From Beroe forskalii (taxonomy: Eukaryota; Ctenophora; Nuda; Beroida; Beroidae): a stretch of 64,000 nucleotides of DNA. This document shows, in pieces, positions 1 through 10,549 of the stretch. The stretch lies in the NCBI GenBank assembly GCA_011033025.1, contig WFMF01000258.1, positions 184,154 to 248,153 of the forward strand. The letters are read 5' to 3'. A program made the translations under genes and the position numbers. The number at the start of each line of letters is the position of its first letter. The stretch's first letter is position 1. The notes below the pieces were generated by a model. It ran no database searches and was not told where the DNA came from. It saw only the letters and a list, made by a program, of their open reading frames with translations.

Positions 1-1127
1 CTTAACTTTACTTAACTTACTTCAACTTACTTAACTTACTTTAACTTACTTGGGTCCTTACTGCCTTTGGGCATTTAACTTACTTAACTTTACTTAACTT
101 ACTTAACTTACTTAACTTACTTAACTTACTTAACTTTACTTAACTTTACTTAACTTACTTAACTTACTTAAACTTACTAATTTTACCAAACTTACTTTAA
201 CTTAACTTCTAACTTACTTAACTTACTTAACTTAAGGCTAACTTACTTTACTTAACTTATTTCAACTTACTTACTAACTTCATTTACTTAACTTACTTAA
301 CTTACTTCTTAACTTACTTCTAACTTACTTAACTTACTTAACTTACTTAACTTACTTAACTTTACTTAACTTACTTTAACTTTACTTAACTTACTTAACT
401 TACTTAACTTACTTAACTTACTTAACTTACTTAACTTACTTAACTTACTTAACTTACTTAACTTACTTAACTTACTTAACTTACTTAACTTACTTAACTT
501 ACTTAACTTACTTAACTTACTTAACTTACTTAACTTACTTAACTTACTTAACTTACTTAACTTACTTAACTTACTTCTTAACTTACTTAACTTACTTAAC
601 TTACTTAACTTACTTAACTTACTTAACTTACTTAACTTACTTAACTCCTACTTAACTTACTTAACTTACTTAACTTACTTAACTTACTTAACTTACTTAA
701 CTTACTTAACTTACTTAACTTACTTAACTTACTTAACTTACTTAACTTACTTAACTTACTTCAACTTAACTTACTTAACTTACTTAACTTACTTAACTTA
801 CTTAACTTACTTAACTTACTTAACTTACTTAACTTACTTAACTTACTTAACTTACTTAACTTACTTAACTTACTTAACTTACTTAACTTACTTAACTTAC
901 TTAACTTACTTAACTTACTTAACTTACTTAACTTTACTTAACTTACTTTAACTTACTTAACTTACTTAACTTACTTAACTTACTTAACTTACTTAACTTA
1001 CTTAACTTACTTAACTTACTTAACTTACTTAACTTACTTAACTTACTTAACTTACTTAACTTACTTAACTTACTTAACTTACTTAACTTACTTAACTTAC
1101 TTAACTTACTTAACTTACTTAACTTAC
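1..1127. repeat. 9-bp satellite array (CTTAACTTA)n
   Basis: About 1.1 kb of near-perfect tandem CTTAACTTA units, with occasional 1-3 bp slips concentrated in the first 400 bp. The array runs off the left edge of the window, so its full length is unknown. A non-array patch at 51-74 matches a 30-bp repeat unit found at 4795-4824. Confidence 0.97.
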
Positions 1128-4100
1128 GACCAAATTGTAACCTATTCGAATGAACCCCGCCAAAAACACGTTACTGGCTACCATAGTGGTCGCTAATTGG
1201 TATATTTCAACCGGCCGAATATTTTTTCACAATTCCAAACCAATAACATCGGATGTTCATATAATCATTGTATGTTTTGCAGCTTATGCAAAAGGAAACC
1301 GGACAAATGTTAAGACCGTTGACTGTCGAGAGGCGTCTATTTCCATCTCATGTTTTAGAAATCCTCCGATTTGTTATATGCTGCAAACAAATCAGTTTCA
1401 ACGGCATCAGTTCTCCACTCTAAGTCATGGAAATAACGTCATCCTTATCGACAGATATTGTTCATGCAGTTGGGGGAATTGCTATCATATGTACTGTCAA
1501 CACCCCTCAAGTTCAAGTCTATTTCAGCGATCTTTTGAAATGAAGCTGCAGGTTTTATTAATGATATATCCCAAAGTGGGTAACAGCTTTTCATCAGGCA
1601 GCCAGTACCAGCTTATTTTAGTCTTGTGAGATGAAGTTTGCTTGATCAATCGCCCGATTATGCTGGTCTTATGCAATGAAAAGGTTTGAACTTTTAAATA
1701 CGGAGTTATTTTTCAACACGAGTTGTTCGACACCCCCTCCTTCGCGCGGGCAAAGCACGCCCGAATTGAGTTGTGTTTAATTAAAATGGAAGTAATCGTG
1801 AAATTTTTCAGGGGCAACATTTTGCTCTTACCTATTTCTTTCATTCAAAGAACTATCAATGGATCCACTGGACAAGATGGCTGCAATATTGCTTTCATCT
1901 CCAACTAATTGCTTCCATTTGGTTGTTTATGAGGTCTCAGACAATACCAGATCCATCTTGCTTATTACTTTATTGGATTCATCTTTTATAGTCATCATGT
2001 AGGTATAGGTCTTGCCAGCTCGCATTATGTGGCACTGGATATAAAGCCATAAAGAGCTCCCATCAGAATAATATCATGATAATGATATCAAAATGTGTTT
2101 TGCAACAGTCGCCGAAGCTTGTTGTAGCTCAATATATGTCACGAGAGAGCAGATTAAAGCAATCTTTGTATCTAGAATCATTACAAGTTTCGTTGCCACA
2201 AAGTATCACTGTCCTGTGCTACTGCTAAGGAGGTCAGGATATTGCAGGAATAAATGACGTCATCATCACATGAGTTGATGGGCTCACAGAGTCCATTCCC
2301 ACAGATTCTATAATTGTGTGAGAGATATAATAAACCAAATAGGTGTACCCTTATACCCAACACATCTCCTTAGATACGCCCCTCTGGCCACGTGTAGAAA
2401 CCCTCAGTTATAGTGTCATATTAAACACTCCAACCCTTATTGTAATGCCGTTATAACACGAGACAACGCACTGCAGAACAGTAGACGGTAACTCTGTAGA
2501 CTGTTTATGTTAATGGACCATTCAGTGTGGTGTATGAAACTATTAAACTTGTTTTATAACAGGCAGTTGAGAGGTGAAGACGTCACTATAACCGAGCTTC
2601 AAAGCGGTGTGGAGGCATATCACCGCCTTTATTCCTCAGATCAGTACACATTTTGTGTACCTAGAGACTCCATACTACTAGCTGCTGATACTAAAACTTT
2701 ACAACTCTCCTTATACCGACAATCGTATCAGATCACGCGGCGTGATGACAGTCACTTATATTGTTTAAATCTCGTGAAATGTTTCGCTAGTTTCGGGCAA
2801 GAGGAAATACTTCTCGTTCTCGTTTTGGTTTTGTGGAATTTGCCTGGTTGCCGGCTGCATATATAAAGTTGAGGCTAGGCCGTGAGACAGGCAGAATTTT
2901 GCATGCCTCTGGACCGTCCAGAACGATCAGGGGTGGAATTATGCCTTTACACAGTCCAGAACGATAAGGGGCGGGGGTCGCTGACTTGTATCGAGATTAA
3001 ATTTATAGTTAACGTCTGTGTTTATCTTCTTACAGCAAAGCATAAACTTTAAATTAAAAGAAACTGAGTAGGTATTAATATATTACCCACTCATGAAATT
3101 CATCCTATTCAAGAACATCAATCATTCGAAACCACAGATGAAAGGTTAAGGGTTTATCAATAATATCAAAATTGCATGTTTGAAAAATATAGGAAAAATT
3201 TGACCCTTTGCCGTCGTTCTCCATAACATAAGTATTCCCGCCCTGGCCAGGGCGGTAACCTCCCGCGGTAAAAAGAAAACTGGCCAGGGGTATAAGTTAG
3301 AGATTTGAGTGTCACAGGGTGATAGCATAATAAGAAGATAGATCATGATAATTCGGAGCAAATTTGGAAAGCCGAGATCTGAAGAACGGGAAATGGTAGA
3401 GCCATGATCGAGGTCAGGTTTTGTTGATCTAAGATGGGAAAATGTTATAGGCTATAAGAGAAGTTCTGGTGACGTCATTTTCACGTCACTATGACGTCAT
3501 CAACTTAGCGAAATTTTATTGCATTTTTAGCGAAAATAGGCCATTTTCGAGCGCATTTTTCACCACGAAGGAAAGGAGATAGCTCTCTGATTTTTCCGAA
3601 TAATTTTTAGCAAATTTAAAGAGCTTTCAGAAAATCATATGGATCATTGGGTTATCTCGATTTTTCATCGAGATATACGCGATTTTCTAAGGTACGGTGA
3701 AAAATCGATCTCCAAATAATAGGACAAAAGTTAAATGAGTGAGATGTCAAGAACTGCGACTTATCTTGAAATGAGACCGGTCAAAATATGTTGTACTAAG
3801 GCGGAATTTTCTTTAGACTATATTGGAAGTTGGTTTGAGCCTATTTGGGTGCTGTGATGACGTCATCAAAATCGCGTAAAACCACTAAAATAGCGTATTT
3901 TGCGATAGAATGCTATTTTGCGCTACTTTGGACATCTCCGACTCAAAGATTTTTCATCGGATTATGTTTCATTTTGATATGATGCTTAAAAACCTTAAGA
4001 TTTAGCTATAAAATGGGTTTCAGGGCGATCGGTCGAAGATTTTGGTCGTGAGAGGCTTCTAAAAATTGAACTGCAAATTGATTGAAATTACGTTTATGAC

Positions 4101-4200
4101 GAAAAATTGTACTGTAATCCTATTCTGTGATACGATGGTCTACTGATAATGCTTTTTCTATGTCTCACAGTGAATAGGGATGGGAAATATACGATGAACT
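1128..4200. other. gene-free stretch
   Basis: No supported gene was found. Open frames here (for example 1150-1629 and 2507-2866) lack recognisable domains, splice context or coding-like composition. The section 3470-4130 is AT-rich and carries several TGACGTCA palindromes and short recurring phrases such as ATGACGTCATCA, typical of decayed transposon DNA. A short duplicated phrase containing TCCAGAACGAT lies at 2915-2970. Confidence 0.6.
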
Positions 4201-4204
4201 AGTG

Positions 4205-4665
4205 AAGCACGTGAGTTCACGCGGACGTTTTGTAGAAATTAGGGATTTAAAGAAATTGATGTTAACACGGGATTTTCGACTTGATTACGTTGAAATGAGT
4301 TCAAATACGACTAATGCACATGAAATAAGATGCATGTGCTATACTTCAGCACGTGAGTACACACGGACGTTTTGTAGAAATTAGGGGGTTTAAAGAAATT
4401 AATGTTTACACTGGATTTTCGACTTGATTATGTTGAAATGAGTTCAAATACGACTAATGCACATGAAATAAGATGCATGTGCTATACTTCAGCACGTGAG
4501 TACACACGGGCGTTTCGTAGAAATTAGGGGGTTTAAAGAAATTAATGTTTACACTGGATTTTCGACTTGGTTACGTTAAAATAAGTTCAAATACGACTTA
4601 TGTACGTGAAATTAGATCTGGTTGCTATATTTAAGCACGTGAGTTCGCGTGGACGATTTGTAGAA
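4205..4665. repeat. 142/143-bp tandem repeat, about 3.3 copies
   Basis: Copies start at the CACGTGAG phrase at 4208, 4350, 4493 and 4636, giving periods of 142, 143 and 143 bp. Units are highly similar and include TTTTGTAGAAATTAGGG and GATTTTCGACTTG. The short open frames across it are translations of the repeat. Confidence 0.9.
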
Positions 4666-4734
4666 ATTAAGAAATATATCAATTCTAGTTATTCCAAGTT
4701 AGAATTTAAAGTAGTTATGGACTTTGTCAGGGTA

Positions 4735-4845
4735 AGTTACGTGGGTTCAGCTTGCGTGTGGGCTAGTTACGTGGGTTCAGAATACGTGAGGGCAAGTAGC
4801 GTGGGTCCAAACTGCCTTTGGGCAAGTAACATGGGTTCAAACTAC
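4735..4845. repeat. 30-bp tandem repeat, 3.7 copies
   Basis: Units begin at 4735, 4765, 4795 and 4825 with AGTTACGTGGGTTCA-like starts and GGGCA-like ends. Unit 3 contains ACTGCCTTTGGGCA, which also occurs inside the satellite at the left edge of the window. Confidence 0.85.
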
Positions 4846-4863
4846 ATACATCTGTCAAGATAT

Positions 4864-5008
4864 CACCACCAAAACCGTTGGACGGTTGGTCTAGTAACCC
4901 CCCGCGGGTTTGGATGTGACAACGGAACCTGAAAAGAGACAAAATGGGCTGATCACATCCAAACCAGCGGGGGGTTACTAGACCAACCGTCCAACGGTTT
5001 TGGTGGTG
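4864..5008. repeat. 56-bp-arm inverted repeat (foldback)
   Basis: The left arm 4864-4919 and right arm 4953-5008 are reverse complements at 55 of 56 positions (one G/T difference), around a 33-base loop. The arm starts CACCACCAAAACCGTTGG. It would fold into a very stable hairpin. It could be a small foldback element or a structured RNA precursor; no coding content. Confidence 0.93.
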
Positions 5009-5346
5009 TTAGTAATTGATAATTAATAATTATATTTTATCACGCACTTCTTGTTAATAACCATTATCCTATACAGAGCACAGCTTTCTCTTTGAAATGA
5101 CACTTTTTATTCCCTTTTGCGGGCACTACTACCACTACTATAAGTACTAATGGAGGACCTTATAAATATAATAATAGGGGTTGAGTCCTTATCTTAGATT
5201 TGAGGTTAGTTACCTTAGATTGTGCCGTCTTTGAATGAGTGAATGACGAATAGACGAGGGACCCATTTTGCTCATTCTGATCGGTTATAGTCTTAATAAG
5301 ACTGATTCCTTGCTTTTGATTATTTTATTCACTTCAATAATTTACT

Positions 5347-5580
5347 GGTTGTTAAATGCGTGCAAAAATCGTGAAAAAATACGGCGTATTGGCACCTGGA
5401 GAAAAATACGCGTATATTTCTCAAAAGTACGTGACAAGCAATGGCAACACCAGGTCTGATATGAGTTGTTAAATACGCGAGAAAGTGCGCGTGCAGCGCG
5501 TTATAACGAATAAAATTTTGATAACTTGACATCGTCAACATTTAGGGTGCGCATGCGACGCTTTTTCGTATTTAACAACC
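5347..5580. mobile_element. small inverted-repeat element
   Basis: Terminal inverted repeats GGTTGTTAAATGCG (5347-5360) and CGTATTTAACAACC (5567-5580) bracket about 234 bp without coding capacity. An internal copy of the terminus (GTTGTTAAATACGCG) lies near 5465. No clear target-site duplication was seen, so the limits are tentative. Confidence 0.45.
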
Positions 5581-5765
5581 TTGATTTTTGATCATTAAAT
5601 TGTTTCATTAAATAGATTGCCTATTTGATGACGTCATCATTAAACTATGCCATTGAATTGATGACGTTAGGATACTTTATTTTTCGCGCGCGCAGTATAA
5701 AAAGCACTCACAACTCATATGACCCCGCAATCAGCTGAAAACAGACATGAGATGCAACTGCAGTG

Positions 5766-5880
5766 ACCATTCGAACTGCAGTTTGCGCGTCATTTGTGTG
5801 CGCGGTGTATAGATATGTTTAAATTTTATATGCCTCAAAGCTGCGCGAAGTCAAGCCGCGCAAAATGTAGTTCAAATTGA
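5766..5880. mobile_element. MITE-like element, copy 1 (TTTGCGCGTC family)
   Basis: Inverted ends TTCGAACTGCAGTTTGCGCG and, at the right, CCGCGCAAAATGTAGTTCAA. The same arrangement recurs at 23181-23288 inside a receptor-gene intron, so this is a dispersed family. Confidence 0.6.
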
Positions 5881-6360
5881 CCCAGAACTTGCTCTTTCAT
5901 GTAGCTCAATGCCACCATTTGCAATTGTTTTTACTCTTCAAAAAACAGACAACAATTAGCACACGACTGCTACTTGTACCACCAACTGTAGCCTTTGTTG
6001 AACTGAAGTGTTAAATAGCCTTTATTTTTCGGAAATAATATTATTCCAGAAATAATATTTTTTCCTCAACAAAACGCTATTGTTTATTTCTCTCCTGACT
6101 GACTCAATGGTAAGTTTTGCATTGAGTACAATCATCGATTGGGTCTATGCGGAATGACTTCAATTGACGTTGAGCGAAGCGGTTTATTGAAGTATAAATG
6201 TTTATTGAAGTATTAATGTTAATCGCGATTAATCATTGTTTGCGTTGACAATAATTAATCGCTAAACTGACATTTTTTCGCGAAAAGGCAGGAGCGTCCG
6301 GCCTTTGCATATGTAATGATTTAATCATAAATGGTGTATAAAGTCTCACTTTGACTCTTA

Positions 6361-6743
6361 CACAGCTTTGTAGATTGCAGCATGAGACGGCCACGGGAAA
6401 TTAATATGCGGCTTAGATGACGTCATTATCATGGCTTAAAGTGAGAAATTGTGTACGCTAATGTGCCTTATGGGATATAAAGCTATTGGTTGGCCAGGTG
6501 GGGAACCGATAGCGGTGTCATATATTGTATGTACCGATAGAGTTTAATTCATACTCAATGATTTCGATAGTTCTCACATCTTTCCGGCGATGTATGTATC
6601 GCTCTTTGTGGGCTTTCCGTTTTGTGTGCATCGGCGAATGTTTTTGAGGTTTCACTTTATTATTCTATTATTCCTTTAGATATCGAAATTTCGAACATTT
6701 TCACAAATATTTTTGTCAGCTTAATATAACAGGCTGCAAAACC
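6361..6743. repeat. 383-bp direct repeat, left copy
   Basis: Read by eye, base for base identical to 7838-8220, from CACAGCTTTGTAG to GGCTGCAAAACC. It flanks the palindromic core on the left. It contains ATGACGTCATTAT but no open frame of note. Confidence 0.95.
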
Positions 6744-7837
6744 ACTTGTGCAAAACCACTTGTGCAAACCGCCGATTCGGCGCCTATAGGCGCCGAATCG
6801 GCGCCTATAGGCGCCTATAAGTTTTTTTCGGCGCCGATTCGGCGCCTATAGGCGGTGCCGCTTTTCGGCGCCTATAGGCGCCTATAACTGACATTTTTCA
6901 TTTTTCGGCGGTCATCGGCGCCTATAGGCGCCGATAAGCGCCGATAAGCGCCTATGGACCGCCTATCGGCGCCGTCGGCGCTTTTCGACCGCTTATCGGC
7001 GCCTATATTTCGGCGCCTATAGGCGCCTGTAGGCGCCGATGCTGATTTTCTGTCCTCGGCTAAGATATTGATTTTCGGGAATATAACTTCTCTCCTCTTT
7101 TCGGCGCCTACAGGCGCCTATAGGCGCCGATGAATTAAAGTAGTCCTAAATTGGCCCGCAACATTGTTGCACAGTATGTCTTCCACATTTGGGTCAGGAT
7201 TAGGGCTAGGCTTGGGGTTGTTAGGGTTAGGGTTGGGTTAGAGTTAGGGTTAGGGTTAGGGTTGGGGTTAGGGTTAGGGTTAGGGTTAGGGTCAGGGTTA
7301 ACCCAAACCCTAACCCAAACCCTAACCCAAACCCTAACCCTAACCCTAACCCTAACCCCAAACCCTAACCTGACGAAAGCGAACGCCAATTTAGGACTGT
7401 TTTAATTCATCGGCGCCTATAGGCGCCTATAGGCGCCGAAAAAAAGGTGGAAGAACACAGATTGCTAGAAGGCAAAATCGGTGCCTATAGGCGCCGATAC
7501 TTAGGACATCGCCGGGGACGAAGAAACAGTATCGGCGCCTATAGGCGCCTATAGGCGGTTGATAACTAAGGCGCCGATAAGCGGTCGAAAAGCGCCGACG
7601 GCGCCGATAGGCGGTGCATAGGCGCTTATCGGCGCTTATCGGCGCCTATAGGCGCCGATGACCGCCGAAAAATTGGAAAATGTCAATTTTAGGCGCCTAT
7701 AGGCGCCTAAAAGCGGTACCGCCTATAGGCGCCGAATCGGCGCCGAAAAAAACTTATAGGCGCCTATAGGCGCCTATAGGCGCCGATTCGGCGCTGATCG
7801 GCGCCGAATCGGCGGTTTGCACAAATGGTAATGTGCC
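6744..7837. mobile_element. 1.1-kb palindrome with telomeric core
   Basis: A large imperfect palindrome. The arms are built from the self-complementary 16-mer GGCGCCTATAGGCGCC in many variants (about 6765-7130 and 7405-7825). The outer ends TTGTGCAAACCGCCGATTCG and the reverse complement near 7798-7826 match. The inner arms carry GTCCTAAATTGGC (7143-7155) and its complement near 7388-7400. No coding content. It could be a foldback element or an inverted duplication of a chromosome-end segment. Confidence 0.85.
7195..7371. repeat. head-to-head interstitial telomeric repeats
   Basis: (TTAGGG)n-like units run to about 7297 on the plus strand, then switch to (CCCTAA)n at the GGGTTAACCC junction near 7296-7305. 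This is the polarity expected from two chromosome ends joined together. Both halves are interrupted by GGGTTTGGG-type variants. Confidence 0.92.
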
Positions 7838-8220
7838 CACAGCTTTGTAGATTGCAGCATGAGACGGCCACGGGAAATTAATATGCGGCTTAGATGACGT
7901 CATTATCATGGCTTAAAGTGAGAAATTGTGTACGCTAATGTGCCTTATGGGATATAAAGCTATTGGTTGGCCAGGTGGGGAACCGATAGCGGTGTCATAT
8001 ATTGTATGTACCGATAGAGTTTAATTCATACTCAATGATTTCGATAGTTCTCACATCTTTCCGGCGATGTATGTATCGCTCTTTGTGGGCTTTCCGTTTT
8101 GTGTGCATCGGCGAATGTTTTTGAGGTTTCACTTTATTATTCTATTATTCCTTTAGATATCGAAATTTCGAACATTTTCACAAATATTTTTGTCAGCTTA
8201 ATATAACAGGCTGCAAAACC
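7838..8220. repeat. 383-bp direct repeat, right copy
   Basis: Appears identical in length and sequence to 6361-6743, in the same orientation. The flanking sequence differs on the outer side of each copy, so the pair marks a duplication or an insertion with long terminal repeats. Confidence 0.95.
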
Positions 8221-9752
8221 GGTATCTTTCAAATTCATAGACATGCACCTAGGAGGTCCATTTTGAGACACTTCCCCATATGTGAGCATACATTGATCGA
8301 TGAAGGGATTAAAATAAAGAAGCACATTTTACAGTGTGCGCAAATTACTAATTACAGATCAGTTTCTGTTGAAAGTACAGTTATTGCACACAACTTATGG
8401 GGAATATCCCAAAATGGACCAGCTAGGGTTCCTGGCCGGGGCATAGGTTTGTGTCTATGTACTTTGTGTATTCTAGTATTCTAAACCAGAGTTCCCAGAG
8501 TAATATAATCGTTGTGCTGTTATTCAGCTTATATTGCATAAATGAATTGTTGTCTAGTGCCAGTTGGCTTCTGTCAAGCTCTAGGACTTTAGGGGTCGAG
8601 TACTCGTAACAGTTGAAGTTAAATTGATATAAGTATCGTATGATGCCATCAGTAAATCCATCAGTAAACTCAGTTAGTAAATCTCACAACTAAGTGAACT
8701 AACAAGATTATATCGGAGAAGATTAATCTCAACACGTATGTAGGGTTGAAACAGCTGGCCTGGCTTATCTTAACTATTATAACCTTTGTGACATTTGATA
8801 ATCTGTGCACCTTTGTGAACATGTGTGAACATAAAGCTAGGAATTGTATTGCTCATGAATAAATGAGTTGATTGTCATTTCTTTTTGTTGCAGCCATAAA
8901 GGAGGCAAGCCCTTACGAGGGTTTTCAATCCAATCCAATAAATATTTGCCTAACTTTAGATGGTTTTGAGTCAAATAAGATATTCAACCATTATAAAATT
9001 TGTCATATTTTGTCATGTGTAATATATGCAAAGTATGACCATTTATGGTCACCAATCATCATGGAAAGTTATTCATTTGGACATTATACCTCACATCAAA
9101 AGGATAAATATAATAGGGGCTTTGTGCTTACTCAAAATTTAAGCTGATTCCTAGAAATCCACAGGTTAATGTCTAAATCTAATGAAATCTATTATTCTAA
9201 ATTCTCAGGACACTTCATCTCATTTCTCAGGACACTTCATCTCCCTGTCCTAAGCCAAACATTAACCCTTACAACCACAACATAAACCCTAACTATGTGC
9301 TTTTAGCACAATGTTCACATGATTACGTACTAAATAGATGCTGTTAATTTTTTTTATCATGATGTTCAGTTAAATGAGATCCCAGCTAGTCAATGAAACC
9401 GGGCTTTGACCATACAATGGGTGGTAAAACCTTTCCCCAACGTATAATTGCTGTTTAACCCGACTACTAAAACGGTGCTTGGCATACAAACGGTGCTTGT
9501 GCCATACAATACTGTAGGTAATCGCTCCCAAGATACCCCTAATTCTACTAGGTAACCCTAAATACTTAGGCAACCTGGAGGAACGCCGACATCCCTAGAT
9601 CACAGGGTGTTTTGACATTGCTTTGACATGTGGGCAATATGCCGCCCTACTGGTATTAAACAGATCATTAAAATGCAGCACGATATCCGATCAGTGTGGC
9701 TCATTGTCAGCTGTTAGAGGCACAAACTGTCCTGACACAGACTTAACTATGC
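8221..9752. other. gene-free stretch
   Basis: No gene could be supported. The longest open frame (8872-9147) has no recognisable motif. A short tandem phrase CAGGACACTTCATCTC occurs twice at about 9208-9243. Sequence is AT-rich and non-repetitive otherwise. Confidence 0.55.
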
Positions 9753-10250
9753 CCTGATCTCAATTCCTGTATTTACTGACTAGTGACTGTCGAACTTTTC
9801 TAAGTCCTGATCTCTTTCCAGTAGTCAATGTCTGACTCTACTGTCCTGATCTCAATTCCTGTATTTACTGACTAGTGACTGTCGAACTTTTCTAAGTCCT
9901 GATCTCTCTCCAATAGTCAATGTCAAACTGTACTGTCCTGATCTCAATTCCAGTATTTACTGACTAGTGACTGTCGAACTTTTCTAAGTCCTGATCTCTC
10001 TCCAATAGTCAATGTCAAACTGTACTGTCCTGATCTCAATTCATTTATTCACTGACTAGTGACTGTCGAACTTTTCTAAATCCTGATCTCTTTCCAGTAG
10101 TCAATGTCAAACTGTACTGCCCTGATCTCAATTCCTGTATTTACTGACTAGTGACTGTCGAACTTTTCTAAGTCCTGATCTCTTTCCAGTAGTCAAAGTC
10201 CTGATCTCTTTCCGGAAGGAAGTTGGTACTAGTGAATGTCAAACTGAACT
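9753..10250. repeat. 92-bp tandem repeat, five copies
   Basis: Units start with CCTGATCTCAATTC at 9753, 9845, 9937, 10029 and 10121, an exact 92-bp period. Each unit contains ACTGACTAGTGACTGTCG and TCCTGATCTCT. A partial sixth phrase follows at about 10198-10250. Confidence 0.95.
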
Positions 10251-10449
10251 ATTTCCTGGTCAAGGAATATTTAGTGACTGTCAAGTCAGCCGAAGCTTCC
10301 CCCGAATGCCTACTTATTTTGAACTATTTCAAAGTATTCCGTATAGACAGCAACATTCCAAGCTATAGGCAGACAGTCATTAAATCAGTATGACAGTAAA
10401 GATGCATCCTTTGCGGTCCAAAGACGTGAGACTCAGCATACTAAACGCT

Positions 10450-10538
10450 GCGCACGAGAAATAGGCTGTTCAACACCATCAACTTACCACGTTACGCTAT
10501 GATAATGACGTCATATTATCCGCCTATTTCTCGTGCGC
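10450..10538. mobile_element. 89-bp palindromic MITE (CACGAGAAATAGGC family)
   Basis: Perfect 17-bp terminal inverted repeats: GCGCACGAGAAATAGGC at 10450-10466 and its complement at 10522-10538. The centre holds CATCAACTTACCACGTT and TGATAATGACGTCA. Diverged relatives with the same ends and centre are at 16147-16240, 17353-17437 and 18015-18106. Confidence 0.82.
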
Positions 10539-10549
10539 GGGACATAGTA

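Noticed and set aside
1150-1629. 159-codon open frame after the satellite
   Set aside because: No domain, no signal peptide, no splice context, and composition like the surrounding non-coding DNA.
7135-7405. Open frames on both strands across the telomeric repeats
   Set aside because: Translation of TTAGGG/CCCTAA repeats (GLGLG and NPNPN); no gene.
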